Shown here one piece after another: positions 50,760 through 58,804 of a stretch of DNA of 64,000 nucleotides. Positions within the stretch are counted from its first letter, which is position 1. Each line of letters starts with the position of its first letter. Source of the DNA: UMGS692 sp963653425 (GTDB lineage Bacteria > Bacillota > Clostridia > Christensenellales > CAG-314). A program made the translations under genes and the position numbers. A model generated the notes under the pieces. The model did not search any database. It worked only from the letters and a program-made list of their open reading frames with translations, and was not told where the DNA came from. The stretch is from contig CAVJWC010000007.1 of the NCBI GenBank assembly GCA_963653425.1, positions 5,465 to 69,464 of the forward strand, written 5' to 3'.

Positions 50760-52619
50760 ATGGTAAGAAACGATATAAGAAATATTGCGATAATCGCACA
50801 CGTAGACCACGGTAAAACCACCCTTGTGGACGCAATGCTTAAACAGGCGGGCGAATTCCGTGAAAATCAGCAGGTCGAAACCTGCGTTATGGACAGCAAC
50901 GCTCTCGAAAGAGAAAGAGGGATAACCATTCTCGCGAAGAACACGGCTATAGTTTACAAAGGCACCAAAATCAACGTTATCGACACCCCGGGACACGCGG
51001 ATTTTTCGGGCGAAGTCGAGAGAGTTCTCAAAATGGTGAACGGCGTTCTTATTCTTATCGACGCAACCGAAGGACCTATGCCTCAGACGAGATTCGTTAT
51101 GCAGAAAGCAATGGAATACGGCCACAAAATGATAGTCGTAGTCAACAAAATCGATAAGAAAGACGCAAGAACCAAGGAAATAAAGGAAGAGTTTTACGAC
51201 CTTCTCTTTGACCTTAACGCAAGCGATCAGGACCTTAACAGCCCTATTCTTTACTGCTCGGGAAGAGCGGGAACGGCTTCTTTCGATCCCGACGTTCCGG
51301 GAACAAACCTCGTTCCTCTTTTCGACACTATTCTTAATTACATCGATCCGCCGGAGGGCGACGAACAGGGTAAGCTTCAGCTTCTCGTTTCGGCGATAGA
51401 CTATAACGATTACGTAGGAAGAATAGGTATCGGCAGAATCGAACGCGGTACCGTTATTGCCAACACGGAAGTAGCCGTATGCGATTACTACAACCGTCAG
51501 GAACCCTATAAGAGTAAGATTTCCAACCTTTTCCAGATAGAAGGTCTTACCCGTTACAACGTAGACAAGGCTTCCGTAGGCGATATAGTTTGCTTTGCGG
51601 GCGTTCCCGACGTAACCATAGGCGACACTATATGCGCGCCCGATTGCATCGAACCCGTGGAATTCGTTAAAATAGGCGAACCTACGATTGAAATGAGCTT
51701 CTCGGTAAACAACGGTCCGTTTGCGGGAAGAGAAGGCAGATACGTTACTTCCCGTCACCTGAGAGCAAGACTTTATAAGGAGCTTCTGAAAGACGTTTCG
51801 CTTAAAGTAAGAGACACCGACAGCCCCGATACCTTTATCGTTGCGGGAAGAGGCGAAATGCACTTCAGTATTCTTATCGAAACGATGAGAAGAGAAGGTT
51901 ACGAGTTTATGGTAGGTATGCCCAAGGTTCTTTATCACGAAGAAAACGGCGTGCTTCTCGAACCTTACGAAAACCTTATAGTAGACGTTCCCGAAAACGC
52001 AATGGGTTCGGTTATGGAAAAAGTGGGCGCAAGATACGGCGAACTTCAGAAGATGACGCAGATGGGTTCGAGAATGAGACTCGAATTCCTTATTCCCGCA
52101 AGATGTCTTTTCGGTTATAAGAACGAATTTTTGACCGACACCAAGGGCGAAGGTATTATGAACACCCTGTTCGCAGGCTTTATGAAGGTCAAAAACAACG
52201 TCGTAAAGCGTAACAGAGGCAGTCTCGTGGCTTACGAAACGGGCGTTGCCGTAACTTACGGTCTGTTCAACGCGCAGGAAAGAGGACAGCTCTTTATCGA
52301 ACCGGGTACCAACGTTTACGAAGGCATGGTGGTAGGAGTTTCCCCCAAAGCCGAAGATATAAGAGTAAACGTCTGCAAGACCAAGCATATCACCAATATG
52401 CGCGCGTCGGGTAGCGACGAAGCTTTAAGACTTATTCCCGTAAGAAAAATGAGCCTCGAAGAAGCGATAGAATTCCTTAACGAAGACGAACTTCTCGAAG
52501 TTACGCCCAAGAATATCCGAATCAGAAAGACTATTCTCGACGCAACAATGAGAGTCAAAGCCGAAAACAGAAAACGTCAGGCAGAAGCCGACAGACTTGC
52601 TTCGGAAGAGCAACTTTAA
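50760..52619 (+). CDS. typA: Ribosome-associated GTPase TypA/BipA
   Basis: BipA is a translational GTPase that binds the 70S ribosome and helps large subunit assembly, mainly under stress. The 619-residue protein has the G1 motif AHVDHGKTT, DTPGHADF, NKIDKKDA, and the BipA-specific C-terminal part (about 480-600, GSRMRLEFLIPARCLFGYKNEFLTDTKGEGIMN). The ATG at 50760 is chosen since the GGGAG site lies at eight bases; in-frame upstream codons lack one. Confidence 0.96.
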   Translation: MVRNDIRNIAIIAHVDHGKTTLVDAMLKQAGEFRENQQVETCVMDSNALERERGITILAKNTAIVYKGTKINVIDTPGHADFSGEVERVLKMVNGVLILIDATEGPMPQTRFVMQKAMEYGHKMIVVVNKIDKKDARTKEIKEEFYDLLFDLNASDQDLNSPILYCSGRAGTASFDPDVPGTNLVPLFDTILNYIDPPEGDEQGKLQLLVSAIDYNDYVGRIGIGRIERGTVIANTEVAVCDYYNRQEPYKSKISNLFQIEGLTRYNVDKASVGDIVCFAGVPDVTIGDTICAPDCIEPVEFVKIGEPTIEMSFSVNNGPFAGREGRYVTSRHLRARLYKELLKDVSLKVRDTDSPDTFIVAGRGEMHFSILIETMRREGYEFMVGMPKVLYHEENGVLLEPYENLIVDVPENAMGSVMEKVGARYGELQKMTQMGSRMRLEFLIPARCLFGYKNEFLTDTKGEGIMNTLFAGFMKVKNNVVKRNRGSLVAYETGVAVTYGLFNAQERGQLFIEPGTNVYEGMVVGVSPKAEDIRVNVCKTKHITNMRASGSDEALRLIPVRKMSLEEAIEFLNEDELLEVTPKNIRIRKTILDATMRVKAENRKRQAEADRLASEEQL

Positions 52620-52635
52620 TTAACTTAAACGAAAA

Positions 52636-52670
52636 AAAAGGTTCTCCCTGCGGAGAGCCTTTTATTTTTT
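52636..52670 (+). terminator. Terminator of typA
   Basis: AAAAGGTTCTCC, loop CTGC, GGAGAGCCTTTT (one G-U pair) followed by TATTTTTT. Confidence 0.95.
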
Positions 52671-52799
52671 GAGAATTTACTTTTGAGCGGATTTACGCGT
52701 TTTTTTGGTATTTTCGGCTGTTTTCAGGTCGGTGGAATTTTCATTAAATTTCTGCCTTGTCGAAAACGGATTTGCGTTGTTTTTAGTAAAATCTTCGTT

Positions 52800-53459
52800 T
52801 TATCCGAACAGCCCGAGGAACTTCTTTTTCTTTTTCAGAGAGAACTTCACCGCGTCGGTGTTTTTCTTTTTTGAAAGGGAGATTTCCGTTTTGAGCGAAC
52901 AGACGGTTTTGTCGTCTTCAGGAAGTGTTTTTATGGCTTTTTTGGCGAAGTTCACGGCTTTTTTGAAGTTTCCGCTTCTTCTCAGACAGTCGCACGCGGT
53001 AACTGCGGTATCGTTATAAATTCCGTCCTTTTCGAAGCATAAAGCGGCTTTTTCCATAAGACGGGAAGCGCGTTCGTTCTCTTTTTTGTCACTTGCTATC
53101 CACCCTGCGTTAAGGTAAAGATACCCTGCCGTGCGGAAATCCGAGGCTTTTTCGTACAGATACGCCGACAGCACGAACTTTTTAACGTCGGGATTTACGT
53201 CAGCATGCAGAAGAGCCGAGTATTCTTCCGAAGCCACGACGGAATTTGCGTCAAGGTTTTCGATTTCCGAATCTACGGAAAAATTGGAATATCCGCAATA
53301 AGGACAGGTCTGTACGGATTTAGTCAGCGCGTAACGTTCTTCTCCGTAAGGTCTGCCGTCAAGGTCGTGTTCGTCCGACGCAGAACAATCGGCGACTACT
53401 TCGTATTTATCGAGTTTATGGCACACGAAACAAAAATGTTTCTCTTCTCTTAAAGTCAA
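52800..53459 (-). CDS. DUF2225 protein with zinc-binding cysteines and TPR-like helices
   Basis: The protein has paired cysteine motifs (FCFVCHKLDKYEVV and QTCPYCGYSNF) of DUF2225 near its start, then paired helices resembling tetratricopeptide repeats (YLYEKASDFRTAGYLYLNAGW; NFKKAVNFAKKAIKTLPED). The function is unknown. A TTG start at 53459 is chosen because AGAGG lies eight bases upstream; a GTG at 53528 would add 23 residues but has no site and runs toward the repeat element. It reads toward typA. Confidence 0.78.
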   Translation of the reverse strand: MTLREEKHFCFVCHKLDKYEVVADCSASDEHDLDGRPYGEERYALTKSVQTCPYCGYSNFSVDSEIENLDANSVVASEEYSALLHADVNPDVKKFVLSAYLYEKASDFRTAGYLYLNAGWIASDKKENERASRLMEKAALCFEKDGIYNDTAVTACDCLRRSGNFKKAVNFAKKAIKTLPEDDKTVCSLKTEISLSKKKNTDAVKFSLKKKKKFLGLFG

Positions 53460-53543
53460 ATCGTTTACCTCTCGGTTTTTCGGGCGTTGTTTTTCGGCGA
53501 ACGCGTTTATTCCGTAAAAACGCCTCACAATGAAAAAACGTAA

Positions 53544-53763
53544 GTATTACATTCGTTATCACTAATAACCGCAGTAACCGCTTTTAATTCATTAAAATAA
53601 GAAAACTGTGGCGCGTAGCGTTTTTACGGAAAAGAAATCGCCCTCAAGGGTTTAGTTTAGCCGAGGCAAACGACAGAGAGCGTACTGCATTACGTGCGAA
53701 GGAAGCAGCGACGGCTAAATCGATTTATTCCCGTAAAAATATTAGTGAGAACGAATGTAATGC
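53544..53763. repeat. MITE-like inverted-repeat element, full copy B (220 bp)
   Basis: This copy is in opposite orientation to copy A at 5363-5584 and aligns with it along the whole length. Its ends start GTATTACATTCGTTATCACT on the left and the complement of GCATTACATTCGTTCTCACT on the right: 25-bp inverted repeats with three mismatches. It carries no gene. Confidence 0.75.
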
Positions 53764-53776
53764 CAAACTAAAAAAA

Positions 53777-54514
53777 TCAGGAATTAAGAAGGCTTTGTGT
53801 TCTGAGCCGTTCGAGCGAATCGGATATAAGCGAAATCAGACGGTCTTTTTCGAGCGAAGATGGGTTTTCGGGGTTGAAATCCACGCCTTCGCCGAAAGTA
53901 ATGGTGCGCGAACGCTTGTCCGTAAACATGGGGTAAAAGGTGAGAATTTTGCCCGTTTTCTTGTAATACACCTTTCCGAGATGGGTAAATCCGCCCGAAA
54001 GCGCGGAAAGTCCGTCTTTATTGTATCTTCCGTTTTCTTCGGAATCGGGATTTTCTGGGAATATCAGAAGGTTGTCGCCGTTAGTCAAAGCTTCTATGCT
54101 TTCGTCGAGAGTTTCTCTCAGTCCGCTTATGGACGATTTGTCGACGGGAACGGGATTGAACGAGTTGAGCGCCCACGTTCCCAAAACCTTACAGATTTCC
54201 GAAACGCCTACCTTTACGAAGTCGGGAAGGGAATTGTTTTTCATCGAATTTTCAAACACGAAATCGTAGGCTTGCTTCTTATCGAGAACGGGTCGGTTCA
54301 CCCAGGGACGAAAGTCGAAAGGAAGTCCCACCGCTGCCGAAAGCGGACCGTAAAGTTCGCCGTGATTGCAGATGAAAACGGCTGGTTTTTCACGGCTTAC
54401 GGAAGGAACGTTTCTGAGTTTTATGCGCATAAAAGGACGGAGGACGGAGCTTAGTATGATAACGCCCGTTTTCCTGTTTCTGAAAGTCCTGTTTCTTCTT
54501 TTTTCTTCTGCCAT
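53777..54514 (-). CDS. Divergent PlsC-like lysophospholipid acyltransferase
   Basis: The 245-residue protein has the overall pattern of 1-acyl-glycerol-3-phosphate acyltransferases: an N-terminal segment, VFICNHGELYGPLSAAV in place of motif I, and a FPENPDSEE segment resembling motif III. The usual HX4D motif is not conserved; the position of Asp is Gly (NHGELYG), so either a Glu replaces it or the activity differs. It would act on membrane lipids at the cytoplasmic face. A GGAGC-like site lies upstream of ATG 54514. It is a single gene. Confidence 0.72.
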   Translation of the reverse strand: MAEEKRRNRTFRNRKTGVIILSSVLRPFMRIKLRNVPSVSREKPAVFICNHGELYGPLSAAVGLPFDFRPWVNRPVLDKKQAYDFVFENSMKNNSLPDFVKVGVSEICKVLGTWALNSFNPVPVDKSSISGLRETLDESIEALTNGDNLLIFPENPDSEENGRYNKDGLSALSGGFTHLGKVYYKKTGKILTFYPMFTDKRSRTITFGEGVDFNPENPSSLEKDRLISLISDSLERLRTQSLLNS

Positions 54515-54884
54515 AATCCGCTCCGCGATAATTTCTTCTGTCGATTTTCCGATTTCTCGGTATTGTCGAATTTGCGTTCTTTCGTATTCTCTTGGTTATT
54601 GCCGAGTCTGCACTTTTTCGCTATATAGTATTTTTCGTTTTTATAATTAACCGCTTTATAATGAACTACCACATATTATAACATATTTTTCTGCGTTAGT
54701 GAAGCGTTTCGAGCATAAGCGTTCCGTTTGCTTTCACTATTATTTTTACGGGAACGAATCGGTTTATCCGTCGCTTTACTCTTTCGTATGTACCCATGGG
54801 CAGAAATCATAAGCAATAAGCCGTAACTACAAAAACACTCTATAATTATAAAAACCCCCTTTACGCACGAACGGCAACCCTTAA
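54515..54884. other. Intergenic region with repeat fragment
   Basis: About 54715-54830 resembles the left arm of the inverted-repeat element (ATTTTTACGGGAACGAATCG). A short frame on the minus strand here (54676-54888) has no ribosome binding site and lies in that repeat, so it is not called. Confidence 0.5.
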
Positions 54885-55541
54885 TCACTCGGAAAGGGCA
54901 CTGAGAATATCGTTTCGTATCTCTCGGTAAACCCGCTCGGCGTCTTCGTTTTCTTTATCGTTTTCTCTATCCGAGCTTTCCTCGTTAACGTTCGGACCGT
55001 CCGAAGAAGCCGGACTGTCCGAAGCGTTTGAATTTTCCGAACAACCCGATTTTCCAGCAGAGTTTGAACTTACGGAGAAGTTACGGCTATCTGAGTTGTG
55101 CGAAGCGTTTGAACTTCCCGAAGAAGCCGATTTTTCCGCAGAGTTTGAGCTTCCCGAAAAGCCCGACTTACCCAAATAATCTGAATTCTCGGAAAAAGAA
55201 CCGTTCGAAGAAGCCGAATTTCCCGAAGAAGCGGGGGCGTCTGAGCCGAAAATTCCCGAGCCGAAACTTTGGAGTCCTTCGCCTAAACCCGAGCCGAGAA
55301 TTTCCAGAAGTCTGGTGACGAAAGGGTTGGCGAGAAGCTCGAAAATCGCGGGCATTTTCTCGTTTTGGGGCGTTTTGGCGTCAAAAAGTCTGTTTACGCA
55401 CTTCAAAGCTTCGAGCGCGTCGGGATTAGCCAGAAGCGGAGCGATTTTGTTTATCTCGGCGGAAGATTTATCTTTTTCACAGCCCGAAGGTTTATTCAGG
55501 AGGAAAAAAGCTACGGCGATAACTATCGGCAGATAATTCAT
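54885..55541 (-). CDS. Hypothetical membrane-anchored Ser/Asn-rich protein
   Basis: The 218-residue protein has an N-terminal hydrophobic segment (LPIVIAVAFFLL), a helical part (about residues 28-90; two ANP-containing segments, LLANPDALEALK and LLANPFVTRLL), a Gly/Ser/Asn region of imperfect repeats (SSNSAEKSASSGSSNASHNS type, about 100-190), and a charged C-terminus (REIRNDILSALSE). No family is recognised. AAGGAGAG lies ahead of ATG 55541. It is divergent from the gene at 55715 across a palindrome. Confidence 0.65.
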   Translation of the reverse strand: MNYLPIVIAVAFFLLNKPSGCEKDKSSAEINKIAPLLANPDALEALKCVNRLFDAKTPQNEKMPAIFELLANPFVTRLLEILGSGLGEGLQSFGSGIFGSDAPASSGNSASSNGSFSENSDYLGKSGFSGSSNSAEKSASSGSSNASHNSDSRNFSVSSNSAGKSGCSENSNASDSPASSDGPNVNEESSDRENDKENEDAERVYREIRNDILSALSE

Positions 55542-55660
55542 TGAATTTCTCTCCTTTTCTGCGTGCGTCGGGTTCTTTTATTGCCCGATCGGGCGTTTAA
55601 TCGTAAAAAGTCGGTGCGGATAAAGCGTTCGTAAAAATCGGCTACGAGCGTTTATGTCAC

Positions 55661-55686
55661 TTTATTATATGCCGGCATATAATAAA
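55661..55686. promoter_or_regulatory. Perfect 26-bp palindrome between divergent genes
   Basis: TTTATTATATGCC joins its exact complement GGCATATAATAAA. A TATAAT sequence lies on each strand (55678-55683 and 55664-55669), so it may be a shared operator and bidirectional -10 region. CATATAATA also fits the sigma-K type -10 pattern CATANNNTA. No clear -35 boxes are seen. Confidence 0.7.
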
Positions 55687-55714
55687 TTGATAATTTTCTT
55701 TTCCGGAGGGAAAT

Positions 55715-55957
55715 ATGAGTAAACCTATGAACACCGCCGAACAAATCGAATACCTTAAAAAACTTGCCGTCTACTATAACGAAAAGGGCGAAGAAGCCTT
55801 GACGGGAGATATTATTAAAAGCGTAAAGGAAGAAAAATCCGCGGGCAGACTCAATAACGATACGATAAAAAACATGGCTGTAATTATAAATCGTTTCGTT
55901 TCGCCCGAGCAGGCGGAAAAACTCAACCTTCTCGTAGCGGAAATAACGCGGGAGTAG
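55715..55957 (+). CDS. Small helical hypothetical protein
   Basis: The 80-residue protein is fully helical in outlook (EQIEYLKKLAVYYNEKGEEAL; INRFVSPEQAEKLNLLVAEI) and has no signal or cysteine. No family is recognised. CCGGAGGG lies seven bases before the ATG. It lies 28 bases after the 26-bp palindrome, opposite to the Ser/Asn-rich protein gene, so the two may be co-regulated. Confidence 0.7.
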   Translation: MSKPMNTAEQIEYLKKLAVYYNEKGEEALTGDIIKSVKEEKSAGRLNNDTIKNMAVIINRFVSPEQAEKLNLLVAEITRE

Positions 55958-56049
55958 CTTTTAGCCGTGAATTCAGGTAACCGCTCGTCGCAGTTAAAGC
56001 CGAATAAAAACGAGGAAGACAAAGCTATGATTTTGATACGATTTTTACT

Positions 56050-56084
56050 TAAACAAAAAGGGAACGCAAAAACGGCGTTCCCTT
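56050..56084 (-). terminator. Terminator of rpmF (minus strand)
   Basis: AAGGGAACGC and GCGTTCCCTT form a 10-bp stem; read on the minus strand it is followed by TTTTTGTTT. Confidence 0.85.
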
Positions 56085-56121
56085 CGGGTTATTGAAACTT
56101 TTTTGAAGCAGTCTCAGGCGA

Positions 56122-56310
56122 TTATTTGTTTTCTTCGCCCATATCGACTATCTGCTTACCGTTGTACATTCCGCATTTGGGACATACGCGGTGAGCAAGC
56201 TTATACTCGTGACAATTGGGGCATTCAACCATAGAGGGCGCTACGAGTTTCCAGTTAGCGGCTCTGGTGTGCTTTCTTTGTTTGGAAATTTTCCTTTTCG
56301 GTACAGCCAT
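56122..56310 (-). CDS. rpmF: 50S ribosomal protein L32
   Basis: The 62-residue protein starts MAVPKRKISKQRKHTRAANW and has a zinc ribbon CPNCHEYKLAHRVCPKC, the C+ form of L32. It has its own promoter (56354-56382) and terminator. The DUF177 (YceD/YlbN) gene that normally precedes rpmF is missing here; ackA is next upstream. Confidence 0.97.
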   Translation of the reverse strand: MAVPKRKISKQRKHTRAANWKLVAPSMVECPNCHEYKLAHRVCPKCGMYNGKQIVDMGEENK

Positions 56311-56353
56311 TTATCGTTACCTCCGTCGTAATAATCAAGTGATACCAACGCTT

Positions 56354-56382
56354 AGTATAACATTTCCGTGCGGTATTGTCAA
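56354..56382 (-). promoter_or_regulatory. Promoter of rpmF
   Basis: Read on the minus strand: TTGACA (56377-56382), 17 bases, TATACT (56354-56359). Confidence 0.85.
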
Positions 56383-56474
56383 CTGTTTTTTACCGATAAG
56401 CGAAACAATTTGAAAATTGAGAGGCTTTTCGGCGGGCGCGTTCTTCGGGTATCCTCAAAGGCGCGCTTTATGTT

Positions 56475-57674
56475 TTACAGACCTGCGACTCTCTTGGTTT
56501 CTCTTGCGATAACCAGTTCTTCGTTGGTCGGAATAACGAGAATCTTGACCTTGCTGTCATCTGCGCTGATTTCGGCAATCTTGCCTCTCGGACAATTTCT
56601 GTTCTTTTCGTCGTCGATTTTAACGCCCATGAATTCGAGGTTTGCGCATGCGCCGTTTCTTACGTAAGGAGTATTTTCGCCTACGCCTGCCGTGAATACG
56701 ATAACGTCGACGCCGTTCATAACGGCAGCGTACTGACCGATGTATTTCTTTACGTCGTAAGCAAAGACGTCGACTGCGAGTTTGTTTCTCGGATTATCGA
56801 AAGCGTTGCCTTCGGTAAGATCTCTGAAGTCGCTGGAAACGCCCGAAAGACCGAGCATACCGCTCTTCTTGTTGAGGTAGTTAAGCATTTCGGAAACGGT
56901 CATATGTCTCTTGTTCATAACGAATTCGACTACTGCCGGATCGAGAGAACCGCTTCTCGTTCCCATAGGAAGACCGTCGAGAGGAGTGAAGCCCATGGAG
57001 GTTTCCACGCTCTTTCCGCCGTCAACCGCTGTGATGCTGGAACCGTTGCCGAGGTGGCAGGTGATGATCTTAAGGTTTTTGATGTCTTTTCCGAGATATT
57101 TAGCAGCTTCGCCTGCAACGAACATATGGCTGGTGCCGTGGAAACCGTACTTTCTTACGCGGAAATCTTTGTAGTCGTCGTAAGGAATGCCGTAAAGGTA
57201 AGCTTTTTCGGGCATTGTTGCGTGGAAAGCCGTATCGAAAACGACTACCATGGGAACGGAAGGAAGAACTGCCTTACAAGCTTCGATACCCATAATGTTT
57301 GCGGGGTTATGAAGAGGCGCGAGTTCGATGTTTTCGCGACATACGCGGAGAACGTCGTCGGTTACGAGAACGGAGGTGTTGTAGTCTTCCGCGCCGTGAA
57401 CCATTCTGTGGCCGACAGCCGAAATTTCGTCCATTGATTTGATTACACCGCATTCTTTATCTACGAGAGCGTCGAGAACCATTTTGATGGCTACGGTGTG
57501 ATCGGGCATGGGATTAGCGAAAACGAATTCTTTTCCGTGCGCTTTGTGGGTAAGTTTGCTTCCGTCGATACCTATTCTTTCGCAAAGACCTTTAGCGATG
57601 ACGGATTCGTTTTCCATATCGATAAGCTGATATTTAAGGCTGGAACTGCCTGCGTTTATAACGAGAATTTTCAT
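56475..57674 (-). CDS. ackA: Acetate kinase
   Basis: AckA makes ATP and acetate from acetyl phosphate. The 399-residue protein has the family signatures LVINAGSSSLKYQLID at the N-terminus, GFHGTSHMFVA, HLGNGSS and the FTAGVGENTP segment. It follows pta with 15 bases between them and AGAGG ahead of the ATG, so it is translated from the same message. Together with pyruvate:ferredoxin oxidoreductase it gives the energy-yielding end of fermentation. Confidence 0.98.
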   Translation of the reverse strand: MKILVINAGSSSLKYQLIDMENESVIAKGLCERIGIDGSKLTHKAHGKEFVFANPMPDHTVAIKMVLDALVDKECGVIKSMDEISAVGHRMVHGAEDYNTSVLVTDDVLRVCRENIELAPLHNPANIMGIEACKAVLPSVPMVVVFDTAFHATMPEKAYLYGIPYDDYKDFRVRKYGFHGTSHMFVAGEAAKYLGKDIKNLKIITCHLGNGSSITAVDGGKSVETSMGFTPLDGLPMGTRSGSLDPAVVEFVMNKRHMTVSEMLNYLNKKSGMLGLSGVSSDFRDLTEGNAFDNPRNKLAVDVFAYDVKKYIGQYAAVMNGVDVIVFTAGVGENTPYVRNGACANLEFMGVKIDDEKNRNCPRGKIAEISADDSKVKILVIPTNEELVIARETKRVAGL

Positions 57675-57689
57675 ATCTGCACCTCTTTA

Positions 57690-58679
57690 TTATTTGCACT
57701 GCATGCAGGTCATAGCAACGACTGCGCATACGTCTTCGCTCGAGCAACCTCTGGAAAGGTCGTTACAAGGTTTAGCCATACCCTGACAGATAGGTCCGTA
57801 AGCGTTTGCGCCCGCAAGACGCTGAACGAGTTTGTAACCGATATTGCCTGCGTTAAGGTCGGGGAATACGAATACGTTTGCTTTTCCGGCAACTTTGCTT
57901 CCGGGAGCTTTGAGAGAAGCGACTTTTTCTACGAGAGCCGCGTCAACCTGAAGTTCGCCGTCGATGGCAAGGTCGGGAGCCTTTTCTTTGGCAAGTTTGG
58001 TTGCAAGCTGCATTTTGTCTACGAGTTCGTGCTTTGCGCTTCCCTTGGTGGAGAAGGAGAGCATAGCTACCTTGGGTTCGTCGTCGAAGTAAGCTTTTGC
58101 CGAGTCTACCGAAGCGATTGCTATATCGGCAAGCTGTTCTGCCGTGGGGTTGGGGTTAACCGCGCAGTCTGCGAAGAGCATAAGACCGTTGTCGCCGTAG
58201 CTCTTGTCTTTGAGTTCCATTACGAAATAACCGGAAACGGTGGAGATACCGGGTTTGGTTTTGAGAATCTGAAGAGCGGGACGAAGCATATCGCCGGTGG
58301 AGTGAACCGCACCGCCTACCATACCGTCTACGGCGCCCGATTTAACCAGCATAACGCCGAAATACATAACGTCTCCGCAAAGGTTATAAGCCTGTTCTTC
58401 GGTCATTCCCTTTGCTTTACGGAGTTCGTAAAGTTCGGAAGCGAACTGCTTGCGAAGAGGATCGGTTTCGGGGTTGATGATTTTAACGCCGTCGAGTTTC
58501 GCTTCGGGAGCGATAGCTTTGATTTTAGCTTCGTCGCCCAGCATAACGATTTTCGCGAAACCTTCTGCGGTAATCATTTCAGCCGCTTTGATGATACGCG
58601 GTTCTTCGCCTTCGGGAAGGACGATGGTTTTGTTGAGAGCCTTGGCTTTTTTCTTGAATACTTCGATAAGACCTGACAT
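57690..58679 (-). CDS. pta: Phosphate acetyltransferase
   Basis: Pta converts acetyl-CoA and phosphate to acetyl phosphate. The 329-residue protein is the short, single-domain form (LPEGEEPRIIKAAEMI; GAVDGMVGGAVHSTGDMLRPALQ; KPCNDLSRGCSSEDV). It lacks the DRTGG and AAA-like N-terminal parts found in the long enzyme. GGAGG lies before the ATG. It precedes ackA in an operon and is divergent from tmcAL. Confidence 0.98.
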   Translation of the reverse strand: MSGLIEVFKKKAKALNKTIVLPEGEEPRIIKAAEMITAEGFAKIVMLGDEAKIKAIAPEAKLDGVKIINPETDPLRKQFASELYELRKAKGMTEEQAYNLCGDVMYFGVMLVKSGAVDGMVGGAVHSTGDMLRPALQILKTKPGISTVSGYFVMELKDKSYGDNGLMLFADCAVNPNPTAEQLADIAIASVDSAKAYFDDEPKVAMLSFSTKGSAKHELVDKMQLATKLAKEKAPDLAIDGELQVDAALVEKVASLKAPGSKVAGKANVFVFPDLNAGNIGYKLVQRLAGANAYGPICQGMAKPCNDLSRGCSSEDVCAVVAMTCMQCK

Positions 58680-58696
58680 TTTGAGCCTCCATACAA

Positions 58697-58725
58697 TTGA
58701 TTTATTGTTGCTTTTTTAGTATAAT
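58697..58725 (+). promoter_or_regulatory. Promoter of tmcAL
   Basis: TTGATT (58697-58702), 17 bases, TATAAT (58720-58725). Its -10 box overlaps the -10 box of the pta promoter on the other strand. Confidence 0.8.
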
Positions 58726-58747
58726 ATCTACCGTAAGAGTAGGTAAA
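58718..58747 (-). promoter_or_regulatory. Promoter of pta-ackA
   Basis: Read on the minus strand: TTTACC (58742-58747), 18 bases, TATACT (58718-58723). Confidence 0.6.
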
Positions 58748-58804
58748 CATATAATCACAAAGTATATTATATAACAAAAAAATCTGCTTGTAAAGGTTTT
58801 GAGT

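Noticed and set aside
54676..54888. 70-codon frame on the minus strand
   Set aside because: It lies in a fragment of the intergenic repeat and has no ribosome binding site.
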